A stretch of 64,000 nt of DNA from CAYNFR01 sp964616755 (GTDB lineage Bacteria; Bacteroidota; Bacteroidia; Chitinophagales; Saprospiraceae): positions 1 to 64,000 of the forward strand of contig CAZTSI010000013.1 in the NCBI GenBank assembly GCA_964616755.1, given 5' to 3'. Positions 36,437 to 46,033 of this stretch are shown here, piece by piece; the stretch's first letter is position 1, and the number at the start of each line of letters is the position of its first letter. Both the position numbers and the translations under genes were made by a program. Below the pieces are notes generated by a model. The model was given only the letters and a program-made list of their open reading frames with translations. It was not told where the DNA came from and ran no database searches.

Positions 36437-37675
36437 TTATGCCACCTTAAGTTTAATAAGTTTAGACTTATTCAATTGTTCCATAACGTATTCCTTAGAC
36501 ACCACGAACTCCCGTATATCCTTGCTATCGGGCAACGTAAACATGGCATCCATCAATACCTCTTCGCACAAAGATCTAAGACCTCTCGCCCCTAATCCCA
36601 ACTCCAAGGCTTGCTCGGATAAATACACCAATGCATCTTCTGCTATAACCAAATTTATTCCTTCTAAGTCAAACAGCTTTTTGTATTGTTTAACGAGTGC
36701 ATTCTTGGGTTTGGTCAGAATTTGATATAGAATATCCTTGTCCAAGGGCTCCAAGTAAGCTAGTACGGGTAACCGTCCGATTAATTCAGGAATCAAGCCG
36801 AATCGCTTAATATCTTGATGCGTGATATGACTTAACATCGGCTTATCCTTTAACGCCTGATAATCTTCATTTTTGTTAAAGCCAATCACATTTTTGTTCA
36901 TTCGTTTGGCGATGATCTTTTCGATGCCATCAAATGCCCCACCACATATGAATAGAATGTTAGAAGTATTGACGGTAATCAATTTTTGCTCGGGGTGCTT
37001 GCGTCCCCCTTGAGGTGGCACGTTCACTTCTGTTCCTTCTAGCATTTTTAGGAGTGCCTGCTGTACTCCTTCGCCAGATACATCTCTAGTAATTGAAGGA
37101 TTATCGTTTTTGCGGGCTATCTTATCTATCTCATCTATGTAGACAATCCCCTTTTCTGCTGCCTCAACATTAAAATCACACACTTGTAGTAACCGACTTA
37201 GCATACTCTCCACATCCTCGCCTACATATCCCGCCTCTGTAAAAACAGTCGCATCTACTATAGCAAAAGGAACATCAAGAAACTTAGCAATGGTTTTTGC
37301 CAAGAGGGTTTTTCCGGTGCCTGTTTCGCCCACAAAAATAATGTTCGACTTTTCTAATTCTACATCATCTAATGACCTCTTATAATTTAAACGCTTGTAA
37401 TGATTATAGACAGCAACACTCAGATACCGCTTCGCCTCATCTTGTCCAATGATGTAATCATCAAGGTAAGACTTGATTTTTAATGGTGTAACATTTTCAG
37501 GCAAAGTAAAGTCAAAAGAGTCTGTCGACATCTGAGCTTTAAGCTCGCGATTAACAATCTCATAAGCTTGCTCAACACAGCTCTCACAGATATGACCTTC
37601 AGGACCCGCTATTAGTAATAGGGCTTCAGATTTGCTCTTACCACAAAAGGAACATCTAGACGTATTTTTGGCCAT
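36437..37675 (-). CDS. clpX: ATP-dependent Clp protease ATPase subunit ClpX
   Basis: AAA+ unfoldase that feeds substrates to ClpP. Seen: N-terminal zinc finger CSFCGKS...ICESC (four Cys), Walker A GETGTGKTLLA, Walker B IVYIDEIDKIA, arginine finger region FGLIPELIGRLPV, and the IGF loop in KNVIGFNKNE that docks on ClpP. Length 412 is normal. Follows clpP by 17 bases. Confidence 0.97.
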   Translation of the reverse strand: MAKNTSRCSFCGKSKSEALLLIAGPEGHICESCVEQAYEIVNRELKAQMSTDSFDFTLPENVTPLKIKSYLDDYIIGQDEAKRYLSVAVYNHYKRLNYKRSLDDVELEKSNIIFVGETGTGKTLLAKTIAKFLDVPFAIVDATVFTEAGYVGEDVESMLSRLLQVCDFNVEAAEKGIVYIDEIDKIARKNDNPSITRDVSGEGVQQALLKMLEGTEVNVPPQGGRKHPEQKLITVNTSNILFICGGAFDGIEKIIAKRMNKNVIGFNKNEDYQALKDKPMLSHITHQDIKRFGLIPELIGRLPVLAYLEPLDKDILYQILTKPKNALVKQYKKLFDLEGINLVIAEDALVYLSEQALELGLGARGLRSLCEEVLMDAMFTLPDSKDIREFVVSKEYVMEQLNKSKLIKLKVA

Positions 37676-37692
37676 AAGGAAAAGATTTGCGT

Positions 37693-38394
37693 TTATGAAG
37701 TGGTGGTAGCATTTCGATTGCGTTGCAAAACTTCATCCACAAGTCCGTAAGCTTTAGCATCGTCAGAAGACATCCAATAATCGCGATCGCAGTCCTTTTC
37801 GATTTGCTTAATCGTTTTGCCTGTGTGGTTGGCCATGATTTGATACAACTCTTGCTTCATCGTTTTGATGAGGTTGTAAGAAATTTCCATATCTGAAAAC
37901 TGACCTTGCATACCCCCAGAAGGCTGGTGAATCATTACTCGGCTATGGGGGAGACAACTTCTCTTACCTTTCTTGCCAGCACATAGTAGTACTGCCCCCA
38001 TAGAGGCAGCTAAGCTGGTGCAGATAGTATTGACATCAGGAGTCACATATTGCATCGTATCATACATTCCTAGGCCAGCTATAACACTACCGCCAGGGCT
38101 GTTGATAAACATTTGAATATCCATTTTGGCATCTGTTGACTCCAAAAATAGTAATTGAGCTACAACAACATTGCCGACATAATCATTGACCGGCACGCCT
38201 AAGAAAATGACTCTGTCCATCATCAATCGAGAAAAGACGTCCATCCCTACTACATTTAGCTGTCTTTCTTCAATTACTTGAGGCGTGAACCCTTCGATAT
38301 TTGGGATCATATTCTCCATATATTTCTCTAGGTGCATAGATGCCATACCTAGATGTTTGGTAGCATATTTTTTAAATTCGTCCTTAGGGATCAT
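37693..38394 (-). CDS. clpP: ATP-dependent Clp protease proteolytic subunit
   Basis: Serine protease forming the tetradecameric chamber. Catalytic Ser131 in SLAASMGAVLL, His156 in RVMIHQPSGG and an Asp in CDRDYWMSSDDA are visible. The first 30 residues (MIPKDEFKKYATKHLGMASM) are longer than in E. coli and are probably removed or form a propeptide/helix. The start is the ATG nearest the tig stop codon. It lies between tig and clpX. Confidence 0.96.
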   Translation of the reverse strand: MIPKDEFKKYATKHLGMASMHLEKYMENMIPNIEGFTPQVIEERQLNVVGMDVFSRLMMDRVIFLGVPVNDYVGNVVVAQLLFLESTDAKMDIQMFINSPGGSVIAGLGMYDTMQYVTPDVNTICTSLAASMGAVLLCAGKKGKRSCLPHSRVMIHQPSGGMQGQFSDMEISYNLIKTMKQELYQIMANHTGKTIKQIEKDCDRDYWMSSDDAKAYGLVDEVLQRNRNATTTS

Positions 38395-38440
38395 ATTTCT
38401 TCTTATTTATTTCTGAGCAATCTATTGGTAACGTAAAAAA

Positions 38441-39805
38441 TTAGGCATTGTTTTGATTGATTTCTTCGACCATTTTCTCAAATGCCTCTTTTGAAATCTC
38501 CTTACGCTCGATGTTAATTTTAGCAACGATGGCATCCATTACACGTTCAGAGCGTATTTCGTCATAGGCCTTCTCCACGTCATCTTGCTTGGACATCATT
38601 TTTTCAACGATGTCATCGATATTGATATCCCCCAGCGAACTGTAGCCCCACTGTCGTAGTTGAGCCATGAACTGAAATTTCATATGTTGTCTTATCTCTT
38701 GATCAGAGATTTGAATGTTCTCTTGTTCTGTTAGTTTGTTTTTGATTACCGTCCATCTAAGATTCTTTTCCATAGCGGGATAATCCCTTTCTATTTCTTC
38801 TTCGACTGCTTCTTTGTTGTTAAAGAGAATCCAACGCTTCAAGAAATCCTTAGGAAAATCCATTTCATTCTTTTCTACGAGGGTTGTAAGGATATTGCGA
38901 CGAGCAAGCTGATCCGTTTGTTTATCAAAATACGATTGAAGGTGTTCTCTCAGGTGTTTTCGTGCCTTAGCTTCATCAACAATTTCTTCATTACCAAAGG
39001 CCTTCTTAAAGAATTCCTCGTTGAGCTGGGCTGGCTCAAGTCTAGTAACGGAGGTTATTTCAGCGTCAAAAACAGGAGTCACATCGTCAGGCGCATCTTG
39101 CAAGAAGTACTTTCGGGCATAGTCTTCAGTCGCATTTTCTTCTAGCTCGTATACGTTGATTTCTAGTTTGTCACCCTTTCTTTTTCCCAACATTGCTTCT
39201 TGATATTGAGAAGTTAGGCGCTCTACCAAGACGGTAATCGTCCCGGTATGGCATTGTTCGGCATCAACGGGCTCTTTCTCTTGGATCGTGAGCTTTACCA
39301 AATCCATTTTTTCTATTGGCTCAACTACTTCGTTTTGCTGCCCAAGTTTACGTTGTATATGCGTAAATTCTTCATCGACCAATGATTCCTCGACTTTTAC
39401 AGTAAACCCTTCATATGTATCGCTGGCATCAATACCTTTTAGAGTGACTTCCGGCACCATGCCTAGATCAAAACTGAACGTCATATCTTCATGATGATCG
39501 AGGTTGATATCTGGCGCATTATCATCAACGGGCATCGGACTGCCAAGGATGTCTATTTTATTATCGATGATATAATCAGATACGGCATTCTGAATTTTTT
39601 TGTCGATTAGTTCGGCCATTATGCCCTTGCCATAAAACTTTTTGATGACTGACAAGGGTGCCTTGCCCTTTCTAAACCCTTTAAGGTGGGCGGAATCTTT
39701 ATGCTTTTTTAGTTGCTTTGCCAATTCGTTTTGATAATCATCAGCCTCTATCGTAATACTTAACCTAGATGACAACCGTCCGATGTCGATCATTTCTGTC
39801 TTCAT
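38441..39805 (-). CDS. tig: Trigger factor
   Basis: Ribosome-bound chaperone. The 454-residue protein (from the ATG at 39805) has the ribosome-binding signature HLKGFRKGKAPLSVIKKFYG at about residues 35-55, an acidic central segment where a PPIase domain normally lies (about 155-230, rather divergent) and a long helical C-terminal arm. The frame remains open upstream to 39886, but that extension runs back through the tRNA gene (RVPPPALL), so it is not part of the protein. A position ahead of clpP-clpX is common in bacteria. Confidence 0.93.
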   Translation of the reverse strand: MKTEMIDIGRLSSRLSITIEADDYQNELAKQLKKHKDSAHLKGFRKGKAPLSVIKKFYGKGIMAELIDKKIQNAVSDYIIDNKIDILGSPMPVDDNAPDINLDHHEDMTFSFDLGMVPEVTLKGIDASDTYEGFTVKVEESLVDEEFTHIQRKLGQQNEVVEPIEKMDLVKLTIQEKEPVDAEQCHTGTITVLVERLTSQYQEAMLGKRKGDKLEINVYELEENATEDYARKYFLQDAPDDVTPVFDAEITSVTRLEPAQLNEEFFKKAFGNEEIVDEAKARKHLREHLQSYFDKQTDQLARRNILTTLVEKNEMDFPKDFLKRWILFNNKEAVEEEIERDYPAMEKNLRWTVIKNKLTEQENIQISDQEIRQHMKFQFMAQLRQWGYSSLGDINIDDIVEKMMSKQDDVEKAYDEIRSERVMDAIVAKINIERKEISKEAFEKMVEEINQNNA

Positions 39806-39847
39806 AAAAACTTTTTTATTGGAAAAGAAGAGAATTAGTTCGAGGAG

Positions 39848-39929
39848 TGCGGGTGGAGGGACTCGAACCCCCAAGCCGTGAAGCACTAGATCCTAAGTCT
39901 AGCGTGTCTACCAATTTCACCACACCCGC
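39848..39929 (-). tRNA. tRNA-Leu (anticodon UAG)
   Basis: Minus-strand cloverleaf of 82 nt. The acceptor stem GCGGGTG/CACCCGC is perfect. The anticodon arm CTAGA-CTTAGGA-TCTAG has anticodon TAG, reading CUA leucine codons. A long variable arm (TGCTTCACGGCTT region) and a T-arm GGGGGTTCGAGTCCC are present. CCA is not encoded. It lies 42 bases before the tig start on the same strand, so processing from a shared transcript is likely. Confidence 0.96.
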
Positions 39930-39946
39930 GGCACTCATTGCGGGCG

Positions 39947-39954
39947 CAAAGATA
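39947..39954 (-). promoter_or_regulatory. Promoter -7 element ahead of tRNA-Leu
   Basis: TATCTTTG on the minus strand matches TAnnTTTG and ends 18 bases before the tRNA 5' end, a good distance for initiation just upstream of the mature tRNA. The same promoter may drive tig, clpP, clpX and truA. Confidence 0.55.
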
Positions 39955-40149
39955 AAATTATTAGTATATCAACGTTTACAATGTATTATCTTTTTTTTGA
40001 TCACTATTGAAAGTCAGGCTCTATTGGTGTTAAGTTAAGGCAGTAGATCAGAAAGTTCTGAAACTCGCAGTAAAAAAAGTCAGTTCTGAACGAAGCAAAT
40101 TATGAACAAATGCCGTAACTTAGACTTAATCTAATTCTATATTAGTCTT

Positions 40150-42366
40150 ATGCCGCATACAATAGAAGCTATAGACACCGATGAACGTGTCGAAATAGAG
40201 AAAGTATTTGACAACCTCATGTTGAGCCTTGCCCCAAAATTGCAAGGAGATGACAGCGAAAAGATCCGTAAAGCTTTTGAATTGGCTACTGATGCGCACC
40301 AATTTCAACGTCGAAAATCGGGCGAACCGTACATTTATCATCCACTCGAAGTGGCACGGATATGCTACGAAGAAATTGGTCTAGGCCCTACAGCTATAAT
40401 TTGCGCTCTTTTACACGATGTTGTCGAAGATACACCTATCACCCTAGCAATTATCCATGATCAATTTGGCCCTAAGGTGGCGCGCATTGTTGATGGGCTT
40501 ACTAAATTGGATGGTCTCTATCACCGCGGGACCGAGAATGCCGAAAATCTGAAGAAGGTATTAAGTGCTATGGTCGAAGATGTACGCGTCGTATTGATCA
40601 AAATGGCCGATAGAATACATAATCTGCGTACAATAGGGTCTATGCCGTCGCATAAACAACTAAAAATCGCAACTGAGACAATGTACATATACGCACCGTT
40701 AGCTCATCGGTTGGGTTTGTACAATATTAAGACGGAGTTTGAAGATACTTGTATGAAGATTACCGATGCTGAAAAGTATCGCGAGATCACTGTCAAAATT
40801 GCTGATTCAGAAGAAGAGAGGGTTAAATACATCAACCGTTTTATGTCGCCAATCTTACTAAAGCTCGATGAATTCAAGATTCCTTCTAGAATTCAAGGTA
40901 GACCTAAGGCAATTTCTTCCATTTATAACAAGATTCAACATAAGAATGTCGATTTTGAAGAGATCTATGACTTGTTTGCCGTGCGAATCATTATCGACGT
41001 GCCTTTCAACCAAGAAAAGGCCATATGTTGGCAGATCTATTCTATGATTACAGATTATTATACCCCCATACCAGAGCGACTAAAAGACTATGTTACTACT
41101 CCAAAGAGTAATGGCTATGAGTCGCTCCACATGACGGTTATTGGGCCAGACGGCAAGTTTGTAGAAGTTCAGATAAGATCAGAGCGCATGGATGAAATTG
41201 CTGAAAAAGGCTTTGCCGCTCATTGGAAATACAAAGGAGTGAAGAGTGGAGAAAATGTCTATGACAAGTGGCTGGGCAATATCCGGACGATTTTAGAGCA
41301 AAACGACGAAAATGCTCTTGACTTTTTGCATGACTTTAAAAGTAATTTGTTTCAAGAAGAGGTATATGTATTTACCCCAAAAGGGGACATGCGTGTATTG
41401 CCTAAAGGAGCCACTGCGCTCGATTTTGCTTTTGACATCCACTCTGATGTGGGCGCCTCAGCCATGTCAATCAAGGTTAATAATCGCCTTGTACCGATGG
41501 GACATGTCTTGCACAACGGCGACCAAGTAAGTGTCAATACTGCAAAGAATCAGAGCCCTAAAGAAGATTGGCTAAAACTCGTAATCACCGGCAAAGCTCG
41601 TTCGAAAATCCGCTCTGCACTGAATGAAGAGCGTAAAAAATTAGCTGAATTAGGCAAAGAAATACTGACACGCAAGTTGAGGAATCTAAAAGTTGAATTT
41701 GAGCAAAGTGTTGATGCTCTCGTAACGTTTTATAACCTTAAGACTCGACAAGATCTGTATCTAGGCCTTGCCGACGAGCGGATAAAATCCTCCGACTTCG
41801 TTAAACATTTTTCGGTCGAAAACAGTGAGCTTAAGCCTCGGCAAATGCCTGAAGTGAAAACAACTGTGCGAAAAAATGTAGTGGATTCCTCCGAATTTGT
41901 TGGTGGAAATGCGTATATCCGCATCAATAATGAGCCCGCAAATAATTATAAATACGAGCTTTCGCAATGCTGCAACCCTGTACCTGGTGACGAAATATTT
42001 GCCTTCGTCTCCTCTTCGAGCGGACTTAGAATTCATCGACGAAACTGCAAAAATGCCTCTAACCTCTATTCCAATTATGGGTACAGGATTATGAGTGCAG
42101 ACTGGACCTCAAATAATGAGCGCGATTATGTTGTGGAGATTATGATTACTGGAGTAGATTCGGGTATTGGAGTGATTCAATTACTAACTAATGAGTTGTC
42201 AACGAACTTAAACATAAATATTCGGTCTTTTTCTATTCAAAGTAACGAGGGTATTTATGAAGGTCGATTGCGCATAGTAGTAAAAGACAAGAATCAACTT
42301 GCCAATGTCATGAAAAAACTAAAGAGTCTTGAAAACATTTCAACCGTAGAACGAATCTCTTTATGA
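40150..42366 (+). CDS. Bifunctional (p)ppGpp synthetase/hydrolase
   Basis: Rel/SpoT homologue of 738 residues controlling the stringent response. In order: HD hydrolase domain with HPLEVAR and LLHDVVEDT (residues 88-95, the intact HDxxED), synthetase domain with IYDLFAVRIII, KSNGYESLHMTVIGP and EVQIRSERMDEIAEKG, TGS domain (about 400-460, VYVFTPKGDMRVLPKGATAL), a zinc-finger-like part with SQCCNPVPGDEI, and a C-terminal ACT domain from about 665. Both catalytic halves look intact. It ends one base before the Fur-family gene, so the two are cotranscribed. Confidence 0.95.
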   Translation: MPHTIEAIDTDERVEIEKVFDNLMLSLAPKLQGDDSEKIRKAFELATDAHQFQRRKSGEPYIYHPLEVARICYEEIGLGPTAIICALLHDVVEDTPITLAIIHDQFGPKVARIVDGLTKLDGLYHRGTENAENLKKVLSAMVEDVRVVLIKMADRIHNLRTIGSMPSHKQLKIATETMYIYAPLAHRLGLYNIKTEFEDTCMKITDAEKYREITVKIADSEEERVKYINRFMSPILLKLDEFKIPSRIQGRPKAISSIYNKIQHKNVDFEEIYDLFAVRIIIDVPFNQEKAICWQIYSMITDYYTPIPERLKDYVTTPKSNGYESLHMTVIGPDGKFVEVQIRSERMDEIAEKGFAAHWKYKGVKSGENVYDKWLGNIRTILEQNDENALDFLHDFKSNLFQEEVYVFTPKGDMRVLPKGATALDFAFDIHSDVGASAMSIKVNNRLVPMGHVLHNGDQVSVNTAKNQSPKEDWLKLVITGKARSKIRSALNEERKKLAELGKEILTRKLRNLKVEFEQSVDALVTFYNLKTRQDLYLGLADERIKSSDFVKHFSVENSELKPRQMPEVKTTVRKNVVDSSEFVGGNAYIRINNEPANNYKYELSQCCNPVPGDEIFAFVSSSSGLRIHRRNCKNASNLYSNYGYRIMSADWTSNNERDYVVEIMITGVDSGIGVIQLLTNELSTNLNINIRSFSIQSNEGIYEGRLRIVVKDKNQLANVMKKLKSLENISTVERISL

Positions 42367-42367
42367 T

Positions 42368-42835
42368 ATGAATACTGCCCTTTCGATAGAACAATTGACC
42401 CAAAAATATCAACTGGCCAAGGAGCGTTTTGACGATTTCTTGTATATCAATAAAAATAGAAGGACTCCAGAACGCTATGCTATACTAGAGGAAATTTATG
42501 TACATCAACATCATTTTGATGCGGAGTCGCTGTATATTCGAATGAAGCAAAATGCCTATCGAGTTAGTCGAGCGACTATATATAACACCCTTGATATTTT
42601 GGTAGAATCTGGATTAATCAAGAAGCACCATTTTGGAGAAAACAAAACGCTCTTTGAACGAAGCTATGGATTCGAAGATCATCATCACATTATTTGCACC
42701 AACTGCGGAAAAATTTTGGAGTTTCAAGACCCAATCATCAACTATAGAGTTGATGCGCTAAACGACTCATTAGATGTATCGCCAATGGCCTACTCCTTAA
42801 ATGTCTACGGAATGTGCAAGAATTGCAGCAATTGA
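42368..42835 (+). CDS. Fur-family transcriptional regulator
   Basis: 155-residue metal-dependent repressor. Winged-helix part: RRTPERYAILEEI, HFDAESLYIRM, VSRATIYNTLDILVESGLI. Dimerisation part: EDHHHIICTNCGKILEF with the metal-binding His-rich motif, and two CxxC pairs (CTNC, CKNC) that form the structural zinc site. Whether it senses iron, peroxide (PerR) or zinc cannot be decided from sequence. It sits one base after the Rel gene and 43 bases before purA, with its own 3' end close to a purA promoter match. Confidence 0.9.
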   Translation: MNTALSIEQLTQKYQLAKERFDDFLYINKNRRTPERYAILEEIYVHQHHFDAESLYIRMKQNAYRVSRATIYNTLDILVESGLIKKHHFGENKTLFERSYGFEDHHHIICTNCGKILEFQDPIINYRVDALNDSLDVSPMAYSLNVYGMCKNCSN

Positions 42836-42847
42836 TTGCAAACTAGC

Positions 42848-42855
42848 TACTTTTG
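42848..42855 (+). promoter_or_regulatory. Promoter -7 element of purA
   Basis: TACTTTTG matches TAnnTTTG, starting 31 bases before the purA ATG and just after the fur stop codon. It would let purA be transcribed apart from rel and fur. Confidence 0.45.
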
Positions 42856-42878
42856 TATCATTTAACTATAACAAGCTT

Positions 42879-44144
42879 ATGGCCGTTGATGTATTAATTG
42901 GTCTCCAATGGGGCGACGAGGGGAAAGGCAAAATTGTAGATTATTTGGCAACTCGCTACGATATCATCTGTCGATATCAAGGTGGCCCAAATGCCGGACA
43001 CACTATATATCTAGGAGATAAGAAATTTGTCTTACATACTATTCCTTCAGGCATATTTCGGCCAGCCACAACGAATGTTATTGGCAATGGTGTGGTTATC
43101 GACCCTATAACGCTGCGTAAGGAAATACTCGGATTAAAAGAGCTTGGTATTGATGCGTCCAAAAATCTGTTCATTGCCCAGAAAGCTCATCTCATCCTGC
43201 CTTCACACCGATACTTAGATGCTGCCTCAGAAGCGGCTAAGGGAGCGAACAAAATAGGCTCCACGCTACGAGGCATTGGGCCAACCTATATGGATAAGAC
43301 AGGACGTAATGGTCTTCGATTTGGGGACATAATGTTACCAGATTTCAAGCAGAAATACGAATCGCTCAAGGGAAAACATTTACAATTAGCTCAGATATAT
43401 GGCGATATAGATTTTGCTTGGAATGAAGAAGAGTGGTTTGACAGTATTGAGTTTCTTAAACAATTTAAATCAATTTCTTGCGAGTATTATTTGAATAATG
43501 CGCTAAAAGAAGGAAAGCAGATACTCGCTGAAGGCGCCCAGGGAGTGATGTTAGATGTTGATTTTGGTACATACCCATATGTGACCTCTAGCAATACAAT
43601 CACTGCGGGTGTATGTACTGGATTAGGGGTAGCACCGTCAACCATCCGAAATGTCATTGGCATTACAAAAGCATATTGCACTCGCGTCGGTGGTGGGCCA
43701 TTCCCCTCTGAATTGTTTGACGAAGATGGAAAAAAACTTCAAGCCGAAGGAAACGAATTTGGAGCCACTACCGGTAGGGCACGTCGATGTGGCTGGATCG
43801 ATCTGGTACAACTAAAGTATAGTATCATGATTAATGGTGTGACGCATATCGCACTTACAAAGTCTGATGTTTTGGATAATTTTGAACAAATTAAAGTGGC
43901 ACATCAGTACAAAATAGACGGTCATCGTTCGGATGAATTACCGTATGACTTGTGCCAAGAAAACTATACCGTCGAGCTAAAGGCCTTCTCGGGTTGGAAT
44001 ACATCAACGATTCATTTAAGTGGACAGTCTGCTGAATTACCCTTAGCCTTTGATCAGTTTGTCCAATATTTAGAAGTAGAACTGTCGACTCCCATTAAGT
44101 GGATATCAGTAGGGCCTGGACGTGAGCAGATTATTTTGCGTTAA
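42879..44144 (+). CDS. purA: Adenylosuccinate synthetase
   Basis: Joins IMP and aspartate with GTP, first committed step to AMP. Seen: QWGDEGKGKIVD (phosphate loop), QGGPNAGHT (catalytic His), GSTLRGIGPTYMDK, EGAQGVMLDVDFGTYPYVT and TTGRARRCGW. The ATG at 42879 (MAVDVLIGLQWGDEG) matches the family start; the in-frame extension to 42801 overlaps the fur gene. Length 421 is normal. In other bacteria (p)ppGpp inhibits PurA, so proximity to the Rel gene may be meaningful. Confidence 0.97.
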   Translation: MAVDVLIGLQWGDEGKGKIVDYLATRYDIICRYQGGPNAGHTIYLGDKKFVLHTIPSGIFRPATTNVIGNGVVIDPITLRKEILGLKELGIDASKNLFIAQKAHLILPSHRYLDAASEAAKGANKIGSTLRGIGPTYMDKTGRNGLRFGDIMLPDFKQKYESLKGKHLQLAQIYGDIDFAWNEEEWFDSIEFLKQFKSISCEYYLNNALKEGKQILAEGAQGVMLDVDFGTYPYVTSSNTITAGVCTGLGVAPSTIRNVIGITKAYCTRVGGGPFPSELFDEDGKKLQAEGNEFGATTGRARRCGWIDLVQLKYSIMINGVTHIALTKSDVLDNFEQIKVAHQYKIDGHRSDELPYDLCQENYTVELKAFSGWNTSTIHLSGQSAELPLAFDQFVQYLEVELSTPIKWISVGPGREQIILR

Positions 44145-44189
44145 ACATTATCAAATTCTTAGTTAAAGGATTGATGAAACTAGAACAAA

Positions 44190-44804
44190 CTAGAGATGAT
44201 CTAAGTGTCTAAGATCGTTTTCAAGTTCAAGGATAAAATCCCCTTTACTCCATTTGGCCACAAATAGTCCTGTATTACTATGATCGTAGCTCTCCATTTC
44301 GCGTAGATGTTGTCCTTTCATTAGGCAAAGAAGGCATCGTAAAGTGCGTCCGTGCGTACAAATCAAAACTTGTTTGTAAGGTAAAGTAACTAGGTAGGTC
44401 AAAAATTGAGCACTGCGCTGCGCCAATTGTCTTGCCGACTCGGCTTGAGGCAGACTATGGTCAAGGTCATCATTCGACCACGCTTCGACCATTCTTTGAT
44501 ATCGTTCTCTTAATTCGAGGCTGCCAGATTGCCCCTCATGAATGCCCCAAGATATTTCGTTGATTAAGGCCGTTCGCTCGTGTGCGAGCTGTCGTTGAGC
44601 AACAAAAGGTAGTATTGTCTGATAACTACGTTGCAATTGTGAGCAAATAATATGATCAAACCCCACATGTTGATAATAGAGATAAAAGGCTTCTGCTTGT
44701 TTGATTCCTGTGTCATTTAAGCTACTATCCACCCCGCTCCCTTGGATTATCCCCTTTTTATTGTATTCTGTTTCACCATGACGGATGAAATAATACGTCT
44801 TCAT
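44190..44804 (-). CDS. Histidine phosphatase family protein
   Basis: Phosphoglycerate-mutase-like phosphatase of about 204 residues. The phospho-accepting His is in YYFIRHGETEYN, the second Arg in SQLQRSYQTI, the acid in NEISWGIHEGQ and the second His in VLICTHGRTLRCLL. Such small members act as phosphatases on sugar phosphates, cobalamin precursors or others. The ATG at 44804 starts MKTYYFIRHGE; upstream ATGs at 44822 and 44891 are in frame but add nothing conserved. No cobalamin gene is nearby. Confidence 0.85.
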   Translation of the reverse strand: MKTYYFIRHGETEYNKKGIIQGSGVDSSLNDTGIKQAEAFYLYYQHVGFDHIICSQLQRSYQTILPFVAQRQLAHERTALINEISWGIHEGQSGSLELRERYQRMVEAWSNDDLDHSLPQAESARQLAQRSAQFLTYLVTLPYKQVLICTHGRTLRCLLCLMKGQHLREMESYDHSNTGLFVAKWSKGDFILELENDLRHLDHL

Positions 44805-44960
44805 TTCTTCTTGAAGTGTCATATACGGCAAAAATAATCTTATCTTCCAAGAACTGCTAGTGGATAATCTATTAGAAAGAATGATGCCCAATATAAACGA
44901 GCTCTTGCATTGAGCTTAGACGGGAGAGTAGTACATTTAATCCTCACAAGCCACATTCAG

Positions 44961-45848
44961 ATGCTCTCTGTCTTGATACCGGTGTATAACCAAGACGTAC
45001 GATTATTAGTCACCGATGTACATTTTCAGTGCACATTGGCTAATATATCTTTCGAAATAATCCTCTTGGAAGATGGCTCTACTGACACTACCGTGCATCT
45101 CAATCGTCAAGTTGAACGATTGACTTTCGTAAGACATATCATTAGAACCGAAAATCTTGGCAGATCTGTGACGCGAAACGAATTATTGAGGGAGGCCACA
45201 AGAGCATTTGTGCTTTTCATCGATGGTGACTCGAGCATTGAGCAACCACAATATATTGCTACATATGTTAAGCTGATGAATGAAAATACGACGCATTCTA
45301 TGTTTTATGGAGGTCGTAACTATTCTAAATACGCGGATTCACCTGATTATTATCTTCATTGGTCAGAAGGTAGTCGTAAAGAGGCACTTACCGCTGAACA
45401 ACGAAATGCACATCCCTCGACTTTTTTTCATAGCAATAATTATATGTGCAGCCGCAGCTTGCATATCGAACAAACTTTTGATGAATCGCTGAGCGAATAT
45501 GGATATGAAGATTTGATTTTAGCGCATTGTATGACACGTGCTGGTGTAGGGATTGTACATATTGATAATCCCGTCAAGCATGTGAGCCTAAAAACAAACG
45601 TCAGCTATCTTCATGACCTCCAAAAAGCCATGGCTAACTTGATAAAGATAAAGGCTCGATATCCCCATCTACAGACGCGCCTTATCCAAACTTACTCCAC
45701 CTTACATAAATATAAGCTTACCGGACTATGGGTTTTACTGTTTACACCCGTTGCCAAAGCAATGAATAGGGATGTCATTTTTCACCGAATTGCCGCGAAG
45801 TTGGTTGATATGTACAAATTATATTATTTTGCATTATTAAGTAAATGA
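44961..45848 (+). CDS. Family 2 glycosyltransferase
   Basis: GT-A inverting glycosyltransferase of about 295 residues. Seen: MLSVLIPVYNQDV at the N-terminus, EIILLEDGSTDTT (UDP-sugar site), NLGRSVTRNEL, and the metal-binding FIDGDSSIE. A nearby HSNNYMCSRSL and an acidic YGYEDLILAH resemble the galactosyltransferase-type GT27 C-terminal signature. No sugar-nucleotide or polysaccharide genes are adjacent. The ATG at 44961 was preferred to a start at 44910, whose extra residues are not conserved in kind. Cytosolic; substrate unknown. Confidence 0.85.
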   Translation: MLSVLIPVYNQDVRLLVTDVHFQCTLANISFEIILLEDGSTDTTVHLNRQVERLTFVRHIIRTENLGRSVTRNELLREATRAFVLFIDGDSSIEQPQYIATYVKLMNENTTHSMFYGGRNYSKYADSPDYYLHWSEGSRKEALTAEQRNAHPSTFFHSNNYMCSRSLHIEQTFDESLSEYGYEDLILAHCMTRAGVGIVHIDNPVKHVSLKTNVSYLHDLQKAMANLIKIKARYPHLQTRLIQTYSTLHKYKLTGLWVLLFTPVAKAMNRDVIFHRIAAKLVDMYKLYYFALLSK

Positions 45849-45996
45849 AGAATAAATGATGGAAATTGAAGAAACGAATACTATTAATTTCAAATAATAG
45901 AAATAAAATAAAATTATCTTGTTTTAATCCAAAAAAAGTATTTTCTTGCCTCCGCAAGTAAAAACTTGACTTCAACATACCTTTTTCATGATGACG

Positions 45997-46033
45997 ACAC
46001 CCGATCGATTTTATTGGTTGGGTGTTTTTTTTT
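45997..46033 (+). terminator. Intrinsic terminator, about 150 bases after the glycosyltransferase gene
   Basis: ACACCCGATCGA pairs with TTGGTTGGGTGT through twelve pairs (three G-T) around TTTTA, followed by a run of nine T. It lies 149 bases past the glycosyltransferase stop codon. It may terminate that transcript or a small RNA within 45849-45996; no RNA family was recognised. Confidence 0.8.

Noticed and set aside
39806..39886. N-terminal extension of trigger factor
   Set aside because: The extra 27 codons translate part of the tRNA-Leu gene in the same strand and precede the conserved start.
41352..42036. Minus-strand ORFs over the Rel gene
   Set aside because: Shadows of a conserved gene with no motif of their own.
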